64,000 bases of DNA from Anaerolineaceae bacterium 4572_78. GTDB taxonomy: Bacteria; Chloroflexota; Anaerolineae; 4572-78. The position numbers and the translations under genes are program-made. Shown piece after piece: positions 59,420-64,000 of this stretch. Below the pieces are notes generated by a model. The model saw only the letters and a list, made by a program, of their open reading frames with translations, searched no databases and was not told the origin of the DNA. Every line of letters begins with the position of its first letter. The stretch's first letter is position 1. Location: contig NBMH01000045.1 in NCBI GenBank assembly GCA_002084875.1, positions 1 through 64,000 on the forward strand, given 5' to 3'.

Positions 59420-60656
59420 TTTCTTTCTCCTTCCAATCCTTTGCTAATTTGCCAATGTCAATCGCCATTTCGACGGTTCGTTGAGCCCGTTTGACGACAG
59501 GAGGGTCAATCATCTTTGAGCCAAGTGAGACAACGCCTAATCCTTTTTTTGTTGCCTCGTCAAATGCCCACACAATTCTTTTTGCCTTTTCGATTTCGGT
59601 TTTATTTGGGGCATAATATTCGTGAATGACCCCGATTTGGCGAGGATGAATACAACCCATGCCATCAAAGCCAAGTGACTTTGATTCTAGCACTACATCC
59701 CGCAAAGCATCCATGTCAGATACATCTGAGAAAACCGAATCAATCGGCTGAATCTTAGCAGCACGAGCTGCGTTCACAACTTGGCTTCGGGCAAAGAACG
59801 TTTCATGCCCTTTGCTAGTGCGTTGAGTTCCCAAATCAGCCGTATAATCTTCTAAACCAATGGCAAGTGCCACCATGTTATCGGCGGCTGTAGCAATCTG
59901 ATAAGCATTGACTACACCCAATGCACTTTCAATAATTGGCATAAGATAAATCGGATAGTTTTTGTCTTCTGATTCCAAAATTTGAGTAATCTTATCGTTG
60001 ATTTGTCTTATATCATCCGCCGACTCACATTTTGGAATGAGGATAAGATTCACATGGTTGGGAACGATATAATTCAAATCATCTAATCCTTTTGGGAGTT
60101 GATTGATTCGTACCATGCGTTCTGCCCCATAAAAATTAACTTGACGTAGAGCATTTCGTACTAAAAATTTTGCCTCATATTTCTTGTCATGGGCAACAGA
60201 GTCTTCTAAATCCAAGATAATTCCATCAGAATGATGTATCCCAGCATTAAGCATAAACTTGGGGCTGTTGCCTGGCAAGTAAAGCCGAGACCGCCGATAA
60301 CGGTCTTTCTTGGTATGATTCTGGTTTTCAGGGAGAATATCCAACAAATACTCTTTATCGATTTCGATGTTTTGCTGGAGCGTCAGAGCTTGTTTTGACA
60401 TCTTGATAGCCGCCTCAAAACGAGCTGCTAATACAAACGGTAATGCACCGCTATCTTCTATTTTTATGTTGGCATTCTTAATATCGAAAAATGCAAATAC
60501 ATCTCGACATAATTCTAGAATCGAATCGCCAAATAATTTTCCAACTTTGCTTTGTAGTTCTATGTTAATGCCGCCCTTATTTGTTAATTCAAGGGTAACA
60601 AAACAATCTGAACGAACTGTTTTTCCTTTATTTCCTGTGGTTACAATTTTGTCCAC
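59412..60656 (-). CDS. Citrate lyase gamma (acyl-carrier, CitD-like) fused to beta subunit (CitE-like)
   Basis: N-terminal CitD-like SKVGKLFGDSILEL...IKIEDSGALPFVLAARFEAAI; C-terminal CitE-like RRSRLYLPGNSPKFMLNAGIHHSDGIILDLEDSVAHDKK...GFDGMGCIHPRQIGVIHEYYAP. Confidence 0.9.
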   Translation of the reverse strand: MDKIVTTGNKGKTVRSDCFVTLELTNKGGINIELQSKVGKLFGDSILELCRDVFAFFDIKNANIKIEDSGALPFVLAARFEAAIKMSKQALTLQQNIEIDKEYLLDILPENQNHTKKDRYRRSRLYLPGNSPKFMLNAGIHHSDGIILDLEDSVAHDKKYEAKFLVRNALRQVNFYGAERMVRINQLPKGLDDLNYIVPNHVNLILIPKCESADDIRQINDKITQILESEDKNYPIYLMPIIESALGVVNAYQIATAADNMVALAIGLEDYTADLGTQRTSKGHETFFARSQVVNAARAAKIQPIDSVFSDVSDMDALRDVVLESKSLGFDGMGCIHPRQIGVIHEYYAPNKTEIEKAKRIVWAFDEATKKGLGVVSLGSKMIDPPVVKRAQRTVEMAIDIGKLAKDWKEKENG

Positions 60657-60764
60657 AATTTCCTCCTATTAAGAAAATATCAGGAAAGTATACTTTGATT
60701 TGAATATTTGGGCAAGTAATGTGAGATATACTTTAGAAACCGTTCACCCCAACCCCTAGGGCTA

Positions 60765-60900
60765 CTCAATGCTAGTTGTAGGGGTGTATGGCCATACGCC
60801 CTTACTATTAGGGATGTTCAAAGCTTGCTTTGACATGAAAAAGCGAGCGATTTGATGCTCCATTGTGCGACTACATGATTGGAAATCATGTCGAAGTTCT
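60765..60900. repeat. Mosaic repeat block
   Basis: gggctactcaatgctagttgtaggggtgtatggccatacgccc...caaagcttgctttgacatgaaaaagcgagc...tccattgtgcgactacatgattggaaatcatgtcgaa; modules shared with 34340, 57630, 63425. Confidence 0.85.
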
Positions 60901-60947
60901 TGCCAAACGTTCAATTGCATGGTACAATTTCACTATCTTACATGCCA

Positions 60948-60981
60948 AGACCTGACAGGTTTCTAAAAACCTGTCAGGTCT
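60948..60981. repeat. 34-nt palindrome, CCTGACAGG subfamily
   Basis: agacctgacaggtttctaaaaacctgtcaggtct: same length and AGAC/GTCT ends, different stem. Confidence 0.9.
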
Positions 60982-61138
60982 AACAATAGAGATTAAGATT
61001 TTTATTTGATTCATAAACAACAAGGAGGTAAACGGCTCAAAAATCTATTGAGCCGTACTATTTATACTAAAAATGGGCACAAAGTAACATTTTCATGAAG
61101 ATATCTTACTGGAGCGTCAAAGCTTGCTTTGACAGTCA

Positions 61139-61172
61139 AGACAAGAAAGGTTTTTGAAAACCTTTCTTGTCT
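61139..61172. repeat. 34-nt palindrome, AGACAAGAAAGG family
   Basis: agacaagaaaggtttttgaaaacctttcttgtct. Confidence 0.95.
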
Positions 61173-61433
61173 AACTATAAACCCAATAGTACTGTCATGA
61201 CAACTCACAACAGTGGTGATGAAAATAGTAATGCAACCATTACTTGGTCACCAAATTATGTTGGCGTTGAAACGGCAAAATCATACGCAAAAGCGGTTGT
61301 CATTGCTACACAAATAGGTCGCTTAGCAGAGGGCTTACCAGATACAGATGCGAAAATCATCAATCAAGTCATAGCCACATTTGATGGCGTGACACAGATT
61401 AAAATCGCAGAAACCGACCCTCGTATGCAATAA
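61167..61433 (+). CDS. Hypothetical small protein
   Basis: 88-aa ORF with no recognised family; true start may be an internal ATG. Confidence 0.4.
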   Translation: MSNYKPNSTVMTTHNSGDENSNATITWSPNYVGVETAKSYAKAVVIATQIGRLAEGLPDTDAKIINQVIATFDGVTQIKIAETDPRMQ

Positions 61434-61521
61434 CATTATCACATCATCAACCGTAGCCGCAATTTCCAATTGCAAAACTACGTGATTTGGAAATCACGAC
61501 TACGGATTTGACCATACTTTC

Positions 61522-63405
61522 ATGCACAACTATCATCGTTACATTCCTTATATCCTCATCATAATTGCCACATCATTATACATCTTCACTTTGGATACAG
61601 GGCTACGGACAGATGAATTGATGGGTGGTGATTTAATCACCCATCAATATGCCCAAGTGCAAGGGCGACCAAGCAATGCACCTGGCTATCCACTGTATAC
61701 CATGCTCGGTTGGGTATGGTTTCGTGTGGGGCGTTTATTTCTTAGCTGGCTTTTCAACCCGATTCAAATCCTCTCATTTTATTCCACGCTATGGGGATTA
61801 GCTTCATTGTGGATATTGTATCATCTCCTCATGCGTCCTGAAGTAACCAACAAAAATTGGGGCATCGCTATCTTACTGACCAGCTTTTATGGGGTGACTT
61901 ATTTTTTTTGGTATTATAGCGTCACCACCGAACAATACACTTCTGCCATTTTCCAAACCCTGCTCATTGTATGGCTTGCCTTTGAATGGGAACAAAACCC
62001 CTCAAATAAAATCCTGCTCATGATGGCTTTCATGTGTGGCACCATGCTTGCCAACATGATTACGACATTGTTTATTTTACCTCCCTTGTTTTACCTGATA
62101 TTTAGCAAGCGACCTCGCATTTTAACCGACATAAAATTAGTCATGCAAGCAATTATCTTCGGTTTATTTCCCACCATCAGTTATGCTTATATTTACATTC
62201 GAGGACTACAGCATCCTGAATGGCGAGGTGAAGGAGAATGGACAAATGTCACCGAATGGTTTTTCCAATTCATTACCATTCAACAGGGACAAGATGAATT
62301 AACACTAGGCTTGACGCTAGAAAATATAATCACTCACGAATTTCCATCTATCATGGCACATGAATTAACTTTGCCAGTTTTGTTAGGTGGCATTATTGGT
62401 TTAGGCATGTTCGGCAGACGAAAGGCAATTTTCTTTTATGGAACATTATTTATCTACATGGCATTTGTGGTTGCGTATCGTTTTGGCAACTGGTTTCAAG
62501 TTATTTTGCCCATGTATCCTTTAATCGTGCTTGGGTTCGGCAAAAGCATAACGTACTACAAACATTTTACATGTGATTCTTGGCTTATGTCCACCAGACA
62601 AGAAAGGTTTTTGAAAACCTTTCTTGTCTTAACCATGAAAACGTTGTCTCTTCTATTGATCATGTTAGTCAGTTACCGATTTATCATCAGCTTACCACAA
62701 GCAAATCAGCACTATCTTCCACAAGATACAGCACTTGAACCAGGCTGGGCAATAATAACCGACATTTCAAAAGCAGGCATGGGCAATGAAACTATCACTA
62801 TCTCTCCAGAATTTCAAGAATGGTTGGCATTGCAATACTTGCTTGAGATTTGGGATGTGGATATTTTGCTCGAACTGCATGAACCAAATACTCCCGCCGA
62901 ATTTATAACTCGTCAAGCAATTATTGCACAAACCCATCAGATTAATTTAGAATCAATTCATCCTCAAGCAATTGGCAGAGAGGTTATTCATCTCAAGCAT
63001 GAACGAAACATAATTGCCTCTGAACTTGCAATTTTATCGGGAAATATGCTAAATTTTGGTGGGATGATTTATCTAATTGATTACGAAGTTTATGATGGGG
63101 GCGAATTAATTACTATGTCATGGCTGGCACCAAATTTAATCCTCACCGATTACACCATGTCAGTTCGCTTGTGGCAACATGGGCAACCAATCGAAGCATG
63201 GTCAGGTCTATTAATCCAAGACCATCGTCCAGTTTGGAACATGTATCCAACAAATTACTGGCATGCCAATGAAATTGTTAAAGACAGTTACACCTTTACA
63301 CTACCACCACATGCCCAACCTGACCAAATTCAAATAGTGATTTATCACGTAACAGAAGATGGTTTTGAAAATTTAGATGCTCATTTTTTAAACATAGACT
63401 TTTAG
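61522..63405 (+). CDS. DUF2723-like multi-TM protein carrying an internal palindromic element
   Basis: Multiple TM; GGDLITHQYAQVQGRPSNAPGYPLYTMLGW; palindrome at 62596-62629 in frame. Confidence 0.75.
   Translation: MHNYHRYIPYILIIIATSLYIFTLDTGLRTDELMGGDLITHQYAQVQGRPSNAPGYPLYTMLGWVWFRVGRLFLSWLFNPIQILSFYSTLWGLASLWILYHLLMRPEVTNKNWGIAILLTSFYGVTYFFWYYSVTTEQYTSAIFQTLLIVWLAFEWEQNPSNKILLMMAFMCGTMLANMITTLFILPPLFYLIFSKRPRILTDIKLVMQAIIFGLFPTISYAYIYIRGLQHPEWRGEGEWTNVTEWFFQFITIQQGQDELTLGLTLENIITHEFPSIMAHELTLPVLLGGIIGLGMFGRRKAIFFYGTLFIYMAFVVAYRFGNWFQVILPMYPLIVLGFGKSITYYKHFTCDSWLMSTRQERFLKTFLVLTMKTLSLLLIMLVSYRFIISLPQANQHYLPQDTALEPGWAIITDISKAGMGNETITISPEFQEWLALQYLLEIWDVDILLELHEPNTPAEFITRQAIIAQTHQINLESIHPQAIGREVIHLKHERNIIASELAILSGNMLNFGGMIYLIDYEVYDGGELITMSWLAPNLILTDYTMSVRLWQHGQPIEAWSGLLIQDHRPVWNMYPTNYWHANEIVKDSYTFTLPPHAQPDQIQIVIYHVTEDGFENLDAHFLNIDF
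62596..62629. repeat. 34-nt palindrome inside CDS
   Basis: agacaagaaaggtttttgaaaacctttcttgtct, identical to the copy at 61139-61172. Confidence 0.95.
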
Positions 63406-63424
63406 GATAACACCACCCCTAACC

Positions 63425-63597
63425 AACAGGGCTGTTCAATGCTAGTTGTAGTGGCGGCCGTACGCCACTACTATTCATGGCTTGTTCAATGCTATTTTTT
63501 GACAAGATAAATTGGAGGGTCAAAGCTTACTTTGACATGAAAAAGCAAGCTTTTTCGCTCCGTTGTGCGACCACGTGATTGAAAATCATGTCGAATT
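63425..63597. repeat. Mosaic repeat block
   Basis: gggctgttcaatgct...ggagggtcaaagcttactttgacatgaaaaagcaagctttttcgctcc...gtgcgaccacgtgattgaaaatcatgtcgaa. Confidence 0.85.
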
Positions 63598-63600
63598 AGA

Positions 63601-64000
63601 TTATTTCCGAGTCGCCTGTTTAGCAAAACGCTTGGCAGCTGAGGCAGTAGTCCTCACTGCTTGATAGACATCAGCTGTGTCATCGCCTTGTTGACCACTT
63701 GGCATATGTCCATCACTACGGGTACTTTGCACAATATCGGGTAAAGCCTTAGCTAAAATGAGCGTAGATAATGCCGACTCGCCACCTGATTGATTGACCA
63801 AAATAGGACGTGGTACCGTTTTGACCAATTTTTCAGCGACATCTAGTCGTCTCATTTCCAATTCATACTGCAAAACAGCACGATTATCTTGGTATGACTT
63901 ACCTAAGCTGGTTAATGCTCGGGCTTCATTTTCAGCCGATGTTAGTTCGGCTTGACCATCAGCCTCGATATCTAAGCGAATCTTTTCAGCCTTTGCCTCC
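63601..64000 (-). CDS. C-terminal part of an SPFH/band-7-like protein, truncated by window edge
   Basis: Frame open to window end; EAKAEKIRLDIEADGQAELTSAENEARAL...VLQYELEMRRLDVAEKLVKTVPRPILVNQ. Confidence 0.6.
   Translation of the reverse strand, partial: EAKAEKIRLDIEADGQAELTSAENEARALTSLGKSYQDNRAVLQYELEMRRLDVAEKLVKTVPRPILVNQSGGESALSTLILAKALPDIVQSTRSDGHMPSGQQGDDTADVYQAVRTTASAAKRFAKQATRK

Noticed and set aside
3160-62629. Repeated palindromes as a CRISPR array
   Set aside because: Copies are dispersed kilobases apart without regular spacing or spacers, and no cas genes are present
1-64000. tRNA or rRNA genes
   Set aside because: No convincing T-loop/acceptor-stem patterns or rRNA signatures were recognised by eye; a tRNAscan/Infernal run would be decisive

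Overview
AT-rich bacterial chromosomal window. Gene content and protein style suggest Chloroflexota/Anaerolineae-like, but this is inference only. About 40 credible CDSs lie in a background of ordinary housekeeping genes: metG, tilS, acyP, acpS, two TrmH/SpoU methylases, acyl-CoA dehydrogenases, citrate lyase and a peptide ABC transporter. Accessory features: (i) a long prokaryotic Argonaute at 8600-10681 (-) that converges on a tandem array of four paralogous small proteins with a PD-(D/E)XK-like signature (5508-8213, +); two copies carry non-overlapping in-frame deletions and all four share a near-identical leader. (ii) A kinase-fold protein resembling TCAD9 conflict-system domains, overlapping a pcm gene (750-3129). 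(iii) A PqqD / HprK-like / nucleotidyltransferase trio (HPr-rel-A-type, 24820-27115). (iv) An integron attC-like site and a half-site flanking a broken cassette gene (49174-50016). (v) Rhs and IS remnants. The most pervasive unexplained signal is a set of short palindromic or mosaic repeats, including a 34-nt near-perfect palindrome AGACAAGAAAGGTTTTTRAAAACCTTTCTTGTCT. They occur between genes and also inside ORFs (SAM-methyltransferase, DUF2723-like membrane protein, tilS, citDE) and at gene ends (metG), where they contribute coding sequence. Several conserved genes have internal in-frame deletions (pth, dppB-like permease) or frameshifts (GAF-histidine kinase, a membrane protein). These are either real erosion or assembly error and need read-level checking. 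No rRNA, tRNA or CRISPR array was recognised.
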